Positions 1-6,492 of a stretch of 6,602 nt of DNA are shown in pieces. The notes beneath the pieces are model-generated. The model saw nothing but the letters and a program-made list of their open reading frames with translations, ran no database searches and was not told the DNA's origin. A program made the position numbers and the translations under genes. The DNA comes from Lentisphaeria bacterium. Lineage in GTDB: Bacteria; Verrucomicrobiota; Lentisphaeria; Oligosphaerales; Oligosphaeraceae. The stretch covers positions 1 through 6,602 of the forward strand of contig JAEDNB010000117.1 in assembly GCA_016302725.1 (NCBI GenBank). Reading direction: 5' to 3'. Positions within the stretch are counted from its first letter, which is position 1. Each line of letters begins with the position of its first letter.

Positions 1-233
1 TCCTCATCCTGGGAGGCACCGCACTGGGATACTGCCTCTACTACGGCTCCATGCGATACATCTCCGCCTACATGGCCTCCATGACATTCCTCCTCAAACC
101 CGTCCTGGCATGCCTCATGGCCGTCTGCCTGGCAGGAGAACGGATGAACCCATGGACCATCGCCGGAACCCTCCTCATCGTCACCTCCCTCCTCGTCTCC
201 CAAATCCCCTGGCCCTCCCCCAAAAAGGCCTGA
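1..233 (+). CDS. DMT/EamA-family transporter, C-terminal part (5' end outside window)
   Basis: The reading frame is open from the window edge (first full codon at 3) to TGA at 231-233 and gives 76 residues with no start needed inside the window. They match the last three membrane helices of an EamA/DMT carrier: a helix beginning near LILGGTALGY, a helix with the family's proline in LLKPVLACLMAV, the characteristic GER at residues 45-47, then a final helix TIAGTLLIVTSLLV and a short basic tail PSPKKA. EamA proteins usually have ten helices in two repeats and move small metabolites across the inner membrane; the substrate cannot be told from this fragment. An internal ATG at 51 lies within a helix and is not the true start. 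The next gene begins 10 bases downstream, suggesting co-transcription. The sequence differs clearly from the second EamA transporter at 5596-6492, so the two are not recent duplicates. Confidence 0.85.
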   Translation, partial: LILGGTALGYCLYYGSMRYISAYMASMTFLLKPVLACLMAVCLAGERMNPWTIAGTLLIVTSLLVSQIPWPSPKKA

Positions 234-243
234 CCAACGCCCC

Positions 244-1224
244 ATGAGCCTCCCCGACGAACCCTTCGAACAGTGGCTCGCACAGGCCGCCGGACGACTC
301 GCCCAACGACTCCCCACACAGGCCACCACCCCGGGATTCTACCTCCATTTCGGCGCCGACTACCCCCTCCCGGGACTCTTTGACAGCCCCCCAAACACCA
401 TCCCCCTGGACGACCTCCTGCCCGGACTCCCCCAGGGCCCAAACCTGGACGGCATCCCCCCCGCCCTCCTGGCGGGGCTCTGCCATGGCGTGCCCGTCCT
501 GGCCGCCATCGGCAACCGCAGGGTGGCCGAGGGCCACGGCCACCGGATCCCCCTCTTCCCCACCGCCCTGGCCGCCTTCATGGGCATCCGGAACCACCTC
601 TTCCTGGATACCGCCGTAAGCCTCTCCCCCGACTTCAAAATCGGAAAATGGGGGATGCTGACGGATTTTGCCTGCGACTTCTCCTTCTCCCCCCTGGAGG
701 GGCTCCACCATCTCCTCCCCACCCCCTTCCCCGACCTCTCCCAGACCCTGGACCAGGCCCAGAACGCCGAGGTCATCAACGCCCTGGCGGAGTTCGGCGA
801 CCCTCCCCGCCTCTGCACCTACCACGGCATCCCGGGCTTCCATCTCCCCACCCCAGCCGAGGCCAACCGCGCCCGGCGGGATGGCGGGGATTTCCTGGGA
901 CACGACCTGGTCCTCCATCTCATCCTCGCCCATGCCTGGGGATGCCGGGTCTCCGCCCTGGCACTGGCCGGCCTGCAACTCCTTCCCGGAAGCCAAATCC
1001 GCTCCTGCCGGGAGGAAATGCTGGAGACCGGACGCCTCTGCTCCCCCCAACTCCAGCGGGGACTCCGGAAGGCCATCCGGGAAATGGCCGACGCCGCCCA
1101 GGGCTACAAGGTCAATCTCCTCCCCGACGCCGACGCCGACGAACTCCTCCGGGAAAGCATCCGGCAAAGCGCCACCCGCTCCTCCCCCCTCAAGGCCTTC
1201 CTGAAACGACGGGACACCCCCTGA
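244..1224 (+). CDS. Purine nucleoside phosphorylase-like protein with degenerate active site (probable pseudoenzyme)
   Basis: This 326-residue protein has no signal peptide. Against human PNP recalled from memory it aligns in long ungapped blocks. Residues 70-97 (GIPPALL...GNRRVAEG) match the GHAG...GRFHMYEG region. Residues 114-141 match GVDTLVVTNAAGG...RD, keeping LxPxFxxG. Residues 191-206 (CTY...LPTPAE) match GTY...FETPAE, and 214-236 match GADAVGMS...GLRV. REEMLETGR at 256-264 matches HEEVLAAGK. The family cleaves purine nucleosides with phosphate to base and ribose-1-phosphate. Here the ligand-binding positions are replaced: Ser33 to Ala38, His64 to Ile71, Arg84 to Asn91, His86 to Arg93, Asn115/Ala116 to Asp122/Thr123, Glu201 to Pro202, Met219/Ser220 to His220/Asp221, Asn243 to Leu244 and His257 to Arg256. 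Glu96 and Tyr193 persist. A C-terminal extension of about 35 residues follows. Phosphorolysis is therefore unlikely; a binding or scaffold role, or a new ligand, is inferred. No SD precedes ATG 244, but no other start suits the family N-terminus. Confidence 0.8.
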   Translation: MSLPDEPFEQWLAQAAGRLAQRLPTQATTPGFYLHFGADYPLPGLFDSPPNTIPLDDLLPGLPQGPNLDGIPPALLAGLCHGVPVLAAIGNRRVAEGHGHRIPLFPTALAAFMGIRNHLFLDTAVSLSPDFKIGKWGMLTDFACDFSFSPLEGLHHLLPTPFPDLSQTLDQAQNAEVINALAEFGDPPRLCTYHGIPGFHLPTPAEANRARRDGGDFLGHDLVLHLILAHAWGCRVSALALAGLQLLPGSQIRSCREEMLETGRLCSPQLQRGLRKAIREMADAAQGYKVNLLPDADADELLRESIRQSATRSSPLKAFLKRRDTP

Positions 1225-1249
1225 CGCCCCACTCCATCCCCACACCCCC

Positions 1250-3754
1250 ATGCCCAAGCAAAAGCACATCCTGCCTCTCCTCTGGCTCATGCTGTTGCTC
1301 CTCCCCCTGGCACCCCTCGCCGCCGCGGAGGCGGACCCGGCCCGGCGCATGTGGATGAGCGGCTACGAGGCCATGAGCCAGGCGGACAAGTCCCTGGAGG
1401 CCCAGGCGGCCCTGGCGGCCCTGCGCAGTTATGAAAAGGCCCTGGATGTCTTCCTGAAGGTGCAGGCGCGCTATCCGGACTGGAATGCCTCCCTCCTTCG
1501 CTACCGGGTGGAATACTGCCGGAAGCGGATTGGGGAAATCAAGGCCGCCAACAACCAGGACATGGAATACCTCACCAAGGAGGAGCTCTTCCAGGGGCTC
1601 AACCGGCAGACCCAGGAAAACCAGGTGCTTCAGGAAAAGGTGCAGGCGCTGGAGGCCGAGGTGGAGCGCGGCAGGCAGGCCCTGGAACGGGCCCGGGGGG
1701 AGGCCGCCGCCATGGCCTCCGCCCAGGAAAACCTGGAAATCCTCCGCAAGGACCGGGAGGCCCTGGTCAGCCAGGTGCGGGCGCTGACCACCCAGCTGGC
1801 CGACCAGCAGGAAGCCCTCCAGAAGGCCCAGAGGCCGGACCCCCGGCTGGACCGGCTCCAGGAACTGGCCGGCCAACTCCAGCGCACCCAGGAGGAACTG
1901 GCACGCACTGGACGGACCCTGGAACAGGTGGCCGCCACCCGGGACGACCTCCTCGCCCAAAGCCAAAGGGAAGGGCAGTGGAGACGGCAGGCGGAGGCCC
2001 GGGAGGCCGCCCTGCGGCAGGAGACGGAGGCCCTCCGCAAACGGCAGCAGGAAGGGGAACTGGAAGTGGACAAGCTCCGCCTCGCCCTCCGCACCCAGGA
2101 GAAAATCAACGCCGACTTGACCCAAAGGCGTGCGGACACCGCCGAAAGCGAACAGGAAATCCAGCGGATGAAGGGGCAGTTGCACGCCCGGGAGGAGCAA
2201 TGCCAGTCCCTCCAGATGGAACTCCTGAATCTCCAGCGACGCCTGGGACAGGCCGAGGAGGCCGTGACCCGGCTGGCGGAAGAGCGGGAACAGGAACGGG
2301 CCCGCTCCCGCACCAGCGCAGACGCCGTGGCGGAGCAACTGAAATCCATGGGGCGCCTCCAGCAGGAGCGGAAGGAACTGGCGGACCAGTCCCAGCGCCT
2401 CCAGGCCTCCCTGGACGCCCAGAAGGAGCTCCTGGCCTCCCTGGAAAAGGACGCCCAGCGGCGGGAAGTCCGGATTGAGGAACTGGAAGGCCTCCTCCGC
2501 CAAAGGGAGGAGGCACTCCGGGAGCAGGGGGGCAGCCTGGCCAAGAGCCAGGAGGCGCTCCAGCGCACCCAGGAGGAACTCCGCCAACTGAATGCCGCCA
2601 GCCAGGCCACCCATGGGTTGCTCTCCAATGCCCGGGATTCCCAGCGGGAACTGGAGGAGGCCAAGAAGCGGGAGGCCGCCGAACGGGAGGAACGCCAAAG
2701 GCTCCAGGAGCGCCTCTCCCTGGAGGAATCCGCCCGCCAGAGGGCGGAGGAACAACTGGCCAAGTTCGCCAACGGCTCCCAGGATGCCCTCTGGCAGGCC
2801 CGCCTCCAGGAGGCGCAAAGCGCCCTGGAGGCCGCACAACTCCGGCAAGGGGAACTGGAGGCCGCCCTGGTGCGGCGCACCATCGAACGGCAAAGCCTGG
2901 AAAAGGAACTCCTGGCCCTGCGGAAAGAACGGGACGCCACCGCCACCGCAAGCCCCGCAGGCGACACCGCCACCGCAAGCCCCGCAGGCGCAGGCGCCGT
3001 GGCGGTGGATCTCCCACGCCCCGAATCCCCAGCCAAGGGAGGGGATGGACATCTCTCCACCACCGACCAACTCCTCCTGCAAGGCTTCCTGCGCCAGGGG
3101 GCCGAGGCGGAACAGCAGGGCAAGACCGAGGCAGCCCGCTGGAACTACGCCCAGGCCCTCCAATTGCAGCCCGGCCATTTCCTGGCCCTGAAACGACTGG
3201 GCCTCCTGGCTTCCGCCGCCGGCGACGACGCCGAAGCCTCCGGATATCTGGCCGCCGCCATGCGCCAGAACCCCGATGACGGCGAGGTGCTCCTCGCCCT
3301 GGGCTTCGCCCAACTCCAGCGCAAACAGGGCGAGTGGGCCCTGGCCACCCTCGCCCGCTGCGCCGCCCTGGCCCCCGAAGACCCCCGCACCCTGCGACTC
3401 TTCGGGGTCGCCCTGGCCAACATGGGCTGGCGGGAGGCCGCCGCCGTCCAACTGAAAAAGGCCCTGGCGCTGGACCCCCAGGACGGGGAGGCCGCCTTCA
3501 ACCTGGCCATGCTGGGGCTGACCCGCGCCTCCGAACTGGACTACGAGGCCCGGCGGGAACCCGCCCACCGGCAGGCCCTGGAACAACTCGCCAGACAGGA
3601 GCGGCGAAGCGCCCTCGCCTGGTACCGCCAGGCCGTCGCCCACGGGATGGAGGAAGACCCCCGCCTGGAAGCCGCCTTGTCCAACGGACAGACCACACGG
3701 GAAACCCCACCCCACGCAAATCAAGGGGAAGCAAAGGAGGAAGAGACGAAATGA
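1250..3754 (+). CDS. Exported coiled-coil protein with C-terminal TPR domain
   Basis: The 834-residue product begins with a signal peptide (basic MPKQKH, a leucine-rich core, likely cleavage after Ala26 in LAAA-EA), so it should act in the periplasm or outside the cell. Residues about 30-100 form a helical segment that may be TPR-like (YEKALDVFLKVQARYPDW). From about 110 to 560 runs a Glu/Gln/Arg/Leu-rich coiled coil; residues 199-568 contain no proline, and one break (RPDPR, 195-199) divides it. A Thr/Ala/Ser/Pro/Gly linker with a repeated nonapeptide (564-581) leads to four or more TPR-type helix pairs at about 603-745 (for example FLALKRLGLLASAAGDDAEA and ALALDPQDGEAAFNLAMLGL). A charged lysine/glutamate tail ends the protein. 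TPRs bind other proteins; the coil probably makes a long dimeric rod. No SD precedes ATG 1250, which I chose because the signal peptide starts there. The 3' end overlaps the phosphoesterase gene by ATGA. I recognise no named family. Confidence 0.9.
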   Translation: MPKQKHILPLLWLMLLLLPLAPLAAAEADPARRMWMSGYEAMSQADKSLEAQAALAALRSYEKALDVFLKVQARYPDWNASLLRYRVEYCRKRIGEIKAANNQDMEYLTKEELFQGLNRQTQENQVLQEKVQALEAEVERGRQALERARGEAAAMASAQENLEILRKDREALVSQVRALTTQLADQQEALQKAQRPDPRLDRLQELAGQLQRTQEELARTGRTLEQVAATRDDLLAQSQREGQWRRQAEAREAALRQETEALRKRQQEGELEVDKLRLALRTQEKINADLTQRRADTAESEQEIQRMKGQLHAREEQCQSLQMELLNLQRRLGQAEEAVTRLAEEREQERARSRTSADAVAEQLKSMGRLQQERKELADQSQRLQASLDAQKELLASLEKDAQRREVRIEELEGLLRQREEALREQGGSLAKSQEALQRTQEELRQLNAASQATHGLLSNARDSQRELEEAKKREAAEREERQRLQERLSLEESARQRAEEQLAKFANGSQDALWQARLQEAQSALEAAQLRQGELEAALVRRTIERQSLEKELLALRKERDATATASPAGDTATASPAGAGAVAVDLPRPESPAKGGDGHLSTTDQLLLQGFLRQGAEAEQQGKTEAARWNYAQALQLQPGHFLALKRLGLLASAAGDDAEASGYLAAAMRQNPDDGEVLLALGFAQLQRKQGEWALATLARCAALAPEDPRTLRLFGVALANMGWREAAAVQLKKALALDPQDGEAAFNLAMLGLTRASELDYEARREPAHRQALEQLARQERRSALAWYRQAVAHGMEEDPRLEAALSNGQTTRETPPHANQGEAKEEETK
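2938..2990 (+). repeat. Two tandem copies of a 26-bp perfect repeat (27-bp period) in the coiled-coil/TPR gene
   Basis: The copies lie at 2938-2963 and 2965-2990, are identical over 26 bases and are offset by 27, so the reading frame is kept. They encode TATASPAGD followed by TATASPAGA, residues 564-581, in the flexible linker between coiled coil and TPR domain. Gain or loss of a unit would only change linker length by nine residues. Confidence 0.9.
3733..3740 (+). promoter_or_regulatory. Strong Shine-Dalgarno for the phosphoesterase gene, inside the upstream gene
   Basis: AAAGGAGG ends 10 bases before ATG 3751. It lies in the last codons of the coiled-coil/TPR gene, where it encodes part of that protein's lysine/glutamate tail. 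Together with the ATGA stop/start overlap at 3751-3754 this suggests translational coupling of the two genes and decides the start of the second. Confidence 0.75.
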
Positions 3755-4836
3755 AGATAGGACTCGCCCTGGTGGCAATTTGCATGCTCTTTGGGCTTCT
3801 GGGGGCGCCCTCCGCCCCCGCACAGGAACTGGGGGAGGCCCGGCAGGGCTTCTTCGAGATGGCCAAGAAATATGAGATCCAGGCGCAGGAACCCGCCCCC
3901 GCCTGGGCCCTGCGGCGGGACATGCCTCTCTTCCGGCTGGCCTGGCTCTCCGACACCCATGTGGAAAATGCCGCCTCCCAAGAGGCCCTCCGGGGAATCC
4001 TGACGCAAATCCGGGAGGAAATCCAGCCCCTGGCGGTGCTCTTCACCGGAGACAACTGGGGCTGGGGCAAAACCGGCCCCCAGCGCCAATGGGCCTTCCG
4101 GCAATTCCTGGAGGAGACCCTGGGCGAGGAACTGCCCGCCGTCGTCCTCCCCGGAGACAACTGGCCCCAGGGCTTCGAAGAGGTCTTCGGCGCCTCGAAA
4201 TTCGCCTTCTCCCTGGGGGGCTTCCGCTTCATCGCGGCGGCACCGGACGCGGCGGGAAGCGCCAATGGGTGCTCCCTCCACGACCCGGAAACCCTCCAAT
4301 GGCTGAAAGCGGAACTGGAAGCCGCAGGAGAACGCCCCGTCATCTATCTCCAGCATGAGCCCGTCCAGCCCCCCTCCACCCTGGACGCCCCGAAGGTCGC
4401 CGCCCTCCTGGACCGCACCCCCCAGGTCTTCCTGGCCCTGGGAGGGCATTTCCACCTGAACCTGGAATTCGCCCGGGGCCACTGGCGCCAATGGATCGCC
4501 CCCTCCACCGGCAGAAGCCACCGCCCCGCCTTCAAGGTGCTCTCCTTCTACTCCGATTGCGTCATCTCCCAGGATTGGGAGGAAGACGGAGAGGGAACCT
4601 ACCGCCCCGTCTCCAAGTTCCTCCGGGCAATCGTCCCCCCCCGCCTGCGGGAAGGGCTCCACCCCGTCCGCGCCTTCCAGCGGGAAGAGCTCTCCCAACT
4701 CCCCCCCGCCCCCCTGCGGAAGGAGCCGGAACTGGACGCCCACGCCCCGGAGTTGACCCGCACCCTCATGGCCTTCGCCCTCCGCTACGCCCTCCAGCAA
4801 CGCCAGGCCGCCCCTAAACCCCAGCCCCAGCCCTGA
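3751..4836 (+). CDS. Exported calcineurin-like metallophosphoesterase with altered GNHD motif
   Basis: This 361-residue product has a signal peptide (MKIGLALVAICMLFGLLG, likely cleavage after APA at 22-24), placing it in the periplasm or outside. The metallophosphoesterase signature motifs occur in order: LSDTH (Asp68, His70), FTGDN (Asp101), LPGDNW at 133-138 where GNHD/E is expected, QHEP (His202), and GGHFH (His233, His235). The fold uses these residues to hold two metal ions and hydrolyse phosphate esters or diesters. Here the metal-ligand Asn of GNHD is Asp136, which could still bind metal, but the usual catalytic His is Asn137 and the following acid is Trp138. Activity may be weakened or changed; the substrate is unknown. 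A long C-terminal region (about 290-361) ends in a proline-rich tail and has no motif I recognise. An earlier in-frame start at 3334 would remove the signal peptide and ignore the SD at 3733-3740, so ATG 3751 is preferred. Confidence 0.88.
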   Translation: MKIGLALVAICMLFGLLGAPSAPAQELGEARQGFFEMAKKYEIQAQEPAPAWALRRDMPLFRLAWLSDTHVENAASQEALRGILTQIREEIQPLAVLFTGDNWGWGKTGPQRQWAFRQFLEETLGEELPAVVLPGDNWPQGFEEVFGASKFAFSLGGFRFIAAAPDAAGSANGCSLHDPETLQWLKAELEAAGERPVIYLQHEPVQPPSTLDAPKVAALLDRTPQVFLALGGHFHLNLEFARGHWRQWIAPSTGRSHRPAFKVLSFYSDCVISQDWEEDGEGTYRPVSKFLRAIVPPRLREGLHPVRAFQREELSQLPPAPLRKEPELDAHAPELTRTLMAFALRYALQQRQAAPKPQPQP

Positions 4837-4837
4837 C

Positions 4838-4850
4838 AGGAGGAAAGGAG
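4838..4850 (+). promoter_or_regulatory. Shine-Dalgarno region of the HTH-EIIA gene
   Basis: A purine-rich stretch AGGAGGAAAGGAG holds two SD-like cores, AGGAGG at 4838-4843 and AAAGGAG at 4844-4850. The second ends 9 bases before ATG 4860, a normal spacing, and supports that start over the in-frame ATG at 4866. Confidence 0.7.
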
Positions 4851-4859
4851 AGACCGCCC

Positions 4860-5567
4860 ATGGCCATGCGCTTGTGGAACCTGGAAGAGACCGCCGCCTT
4901 CCTGAAACTGGAGGAGAAGGAGGTGATGGCCCTGGCGACCTCCGGGGAACTGCGGGGAATCCCCCAGGGAAACCGCATGCTCTTCGACCCCGAGGAGGTG
5001 GACGCCTGGTACTCCAACCGCCTGATCCGCCGGCTCCCCGTCCACCGCAAAAAGCCCCCCCGCACCGGGGAGGCCTATGCCGCCCCACGACTCTCCCTGG
5101 CGGACTATTGCCGCCTGGAAACCATGGACCCCGCCCTCCCCGCCAAGACCCGGCCCGGGGTGCTCCGGGAACTCACCGCCATGGCGGAAAGGGCCGGACT
5201 CCTCTACGACCCCGCGGAATTCCTGGAGGAACTGCAAAAACGGGAGGAGGCCGCCTCCACCGCCATGGCAGAGGGAATCGCCCTGGTCCACCCCCTCGCC
5301 CGGGACGAGTATATCTGCCAGGAACCCTTCCTGGCCGTCGCCCATGCCCAAAACCCCGTCTTCTTCGGGGAACCCAACGGAATCCCCACCGACCTCTTCT
5401 TCCTCCTCTGCTCCCCCAACCCGGAAGAGCATCTCCAAATCCTCGCCGAACTCTGCCAACGCGCCGAAACCCCAAATTTCCTCCAAGGCCTCCGAAACGC
5501 CCATACCCCACAGGAAATGCTGGATGTCTTTCGGCAAAATCCCTTGAAATATAGCATAACTTGTTGA
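4860..5567 (+). CDS. HTH (excisionase/MerR-type) DNA-binding domain fused to PTS EIIA domain
   Basis: The 235-residue product has two recognisable parts. Residues 5-55 match the helix-turn-helix of excisionase-like regulators: LWNLEETAAFLKLEEKEV, then SGELRGIPQGNRMLF and PEEVDAWY, corresponding to the usual helix, turn, GeL/GnR wing and ends-in-W pattern. Residues about 80-230 match a type-2 (fructose/nitrogen) EIIA domain. GIALVH at 139-144 holds the expected phosphorylated His144, and EEHLQILAEL at 189-198 holds the second conserved His191. The phosphohistidine context is VH rather than the common PH. In the PTS, EIIA receives phosphate from HPr; EIIA-Ntr forms act as regulators rather than sugar carriers. 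A similar HTH-EIIA arrangement is known in Chlamydia. A phosphorylation-sensitive DNA-binding regulator is inferred. The gene follows the phosphoesterase by 23 bases and looks co-transcribed. Its final codons are unusually AT-rich because they overlap the next gene's promoter region. Confidence 0.88.
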   Translation: MAMRLWNLEETAAFLKLEEKEVMALATSGELRGIPQGNRMLFDPEEVDAWYSNRLIRRLPVHRKKPPRTGEAYAAPRLSLADYCRLETMDPALPAKTRPGVLRELTAMAERAGLLYDPAEFLEELQKREEAASTAMAEGIALVHPLARDEYICQEPFLAVAHAQNPVFFGEPNGIPTDLFFLLCSPNPEEHLQILAELCQRAETPNFLQGLRNAHTPQEMLDVFRQNPLKYSITC

Positions 5568-5587
5568 TTATAAATAGGTTATATACT
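5544..5587 (+). promoter_or_regulatory. Probable promoter of the terminal EamA transporter gene
   Basis: This is the only clearly AT-rich stretch in a GC-rich window. A -10-like TATACT lies at 5582-5587 with TTGTTG at 5561-5566, 15 bases upstream; it would start transcription about one to three bases before ATG 5596, giving a nearly leaderless message, in line with the missing SD. A second reading pairs TTGAAA (5544-5549) with TATAAA (5569-5574), spacer 19, giving a leader of about 15 bases. Neither spacing is ideal. Short arms ATAAC (5556-5560) and GTTAT (5578-5582) form a weak inverted repeat around the inner box and could be an operator, but five bases can occur by chance. The region overlaps the end of the HTH-EIIA coding sequence. 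Confidence 0.5.
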
Positions 5588-5595
5588 ACACAGCC

Positions 5596-6492
5596 ATGTC
5601 TGTCCCCGCTTCTTCCTCCCCCCTGCCCCTCCTCTCCGTCCTCACGGCAGGCATCCTCTGGGGCATCATCAGCCTCTTCATCCGCCCCCTCTCCCAGATT
5701 GGCCTGACCATGGGACAGGTGGTCTTCCTGCGGAGTTTCCTGGCCATGGTGCTCACCGGGCTCTTCCTCCTGGCACGGGACCCCAAGGCCCTGCGCGTCT
5801 CCTGGAAGGACCTGTGGCTCTTCGCGGGCTCGGGAGGAATCAGCGTCTACTGCTTCAGCTGGTGCTATTTCCACACCATCTCACGGGGCTATGCCGCCGT
5901 GGGGGGAGTGCTTCTCTACACCTCCCCCGCCTTCGTGCTCCTCATGAGCCGGCTCCTCTTCCACGAACCCCTCACCCCCAGAAAACTCCTCTCCCTGGCC
6001 CTCATCTCCCTGGGATGCCTCCTGGTCTCCGGACTGGGACTGCAAAACGCCAGGCTCCCATGGGATGTGCTGACCGCCGGCATCGCCTCCGGCTTCCTCT
6101 ACGCCCTCTATAGCATCTTCGCCACCCTCGCCCTCCGAAAATACTCCATCCCCACTCTCCTCTTCTACACCTTCCTCTTCTCCGCACTGCCAGGAATCCC
6201 CACCCTCGCCCCCCACTCAACCCTGGAATGCTTCCACCAAAACCCCGGCGCACTCCTCTCCCTCCTGGGCGCCGCCGTCCTCTGCACCGCCCTCCCCTAT
6301 CTCTTCTATAGCTGGGGCATGGCGCGCACCTCCCCCGGCAAGGCCGCCATCCTCGTGGCCGTCGAACCCGCCGTCTGCACTCTCCTGGGATTCCTCTGCT
6401 ACAACGAAGACGCCTCCCTCACACGCCTCCTCGGCATCGCCGCCGTCCTCGCCGCCATCCTCATCCTCGCCGCTAAACACAAATCCCCGTAA
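5596..6492 (+). CDS. DMT/EamA-family transporter, complete
   Basis: The 298-residue product shows about ten hydrophobic helices (roughly residues 12-30, 40-60, 73-94, 99-122, 130-148, 157-180, 185-204, 218-241, 249-269 and 276-294), the standard EamA length and layout. The two internal EamA repeats are visible: TSPAFVLLMSRLLFHEPLT at 109-127 and VEPAVCTLLGFLCYNEDAS at 256-274 occupy equivalent places, each with the family proline (Pro111, Pro258) and an acidic residue near the helix end (Glu124, Glu271). Such inner-membrane carriers export or import amino acids, nucleobases or other small metabolites; the substrate cannot be predicted here. The gene starts 28 bases after the HTH-EIIA stop and probably has its own promoter at 5544-5587. 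No SD is seen before ATG 5596, so a leaderless or very short leader message is likely. Regulation by the adjacent HTH-EIIA protein is possible but only an inference from position. Confidence 0.93.
   Translation: MSVPASSSPLPLLSVLTAGILWGIISLFIRPLSQIGLTMGQVVFLRSFLAMVLTGLFLLARDPKALRVSWKDLWLFAGSGGISVYCFSWCYFHTISRGYAAVGGVLLYTSPAFVLLMSRLLFHEPLTPRKLLSLALISLGCLLVSGLGLQNARLPWDVLTAGIASGFLYALYSIFATLALRKYSIPTLLFYTFLFSALPGIPTLAPHSTLECFHQNPGALLSLLGAAVLCTALPYLFYSWGMARTSPGKAAILVAVEPAVCTLLGFLCYNEDASLTRLLGIAAVLAAILILAAKHKSP

Noticed and set aside
244..1224. Annotating the gene as a functional purine nucleoside phosphorylase
   Set aside because: The fold matches, but key phosphate, ribose and purine ligands are replaced, including Glu201 to Pro and Asn243 to Leu, so assigning enzyme activity would mislead.
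181..1350. 389-codon open frame on the - strand opposite the PNP-like gene
   Set aside because: It is Gly/Glu/Val-rich without recognisable motifs, and the + strand frame aligns with a known enzyme family. It is a shadow frame.
2938..2990. Possible CRISPR or mobile-element repeat
   Set aside because: There are only two adjacent in-frame copies with no spacers, inside a coding linker; it is a simple tandem duplication.
3334..3750. Upstream extension of the phosphoesterase frame to an ATG at 3334
   Set aside because: The added 139 residues are Arg/Pro/Gly-rich out-of-frame reading of the TPR gene; the start at 3751 has an SD and a signal peptide.
1190..3823. 877-codon open frame on the - strand opposite the coiled-coil/TPR gene
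   Set aside because: Its translation is low-complexity Gly/Leu/Pro/Gln-rich with no domain, and it mirrors the third-position GC bias of the + strand gene, which has a signal peptide and recognisable TPRs. It is an antisense shadow of high GC content.
3721..5088. 455-codon - strand open frame opposite the phosphoesterase
   Set aside because: It has a Gly/Pro/Arg-rich composition and no motifs, whereas the + strand carries ordered metallophosphoesterase motifs and a good SD.
1..6492. Two EamA transporters flanking the locus as a duplicated boundary or composite element
   Set aside because: The comparable C-terminal regions differ clearly at the residue level, and there are no terminal inverted repeats, integrase or transposase genes.
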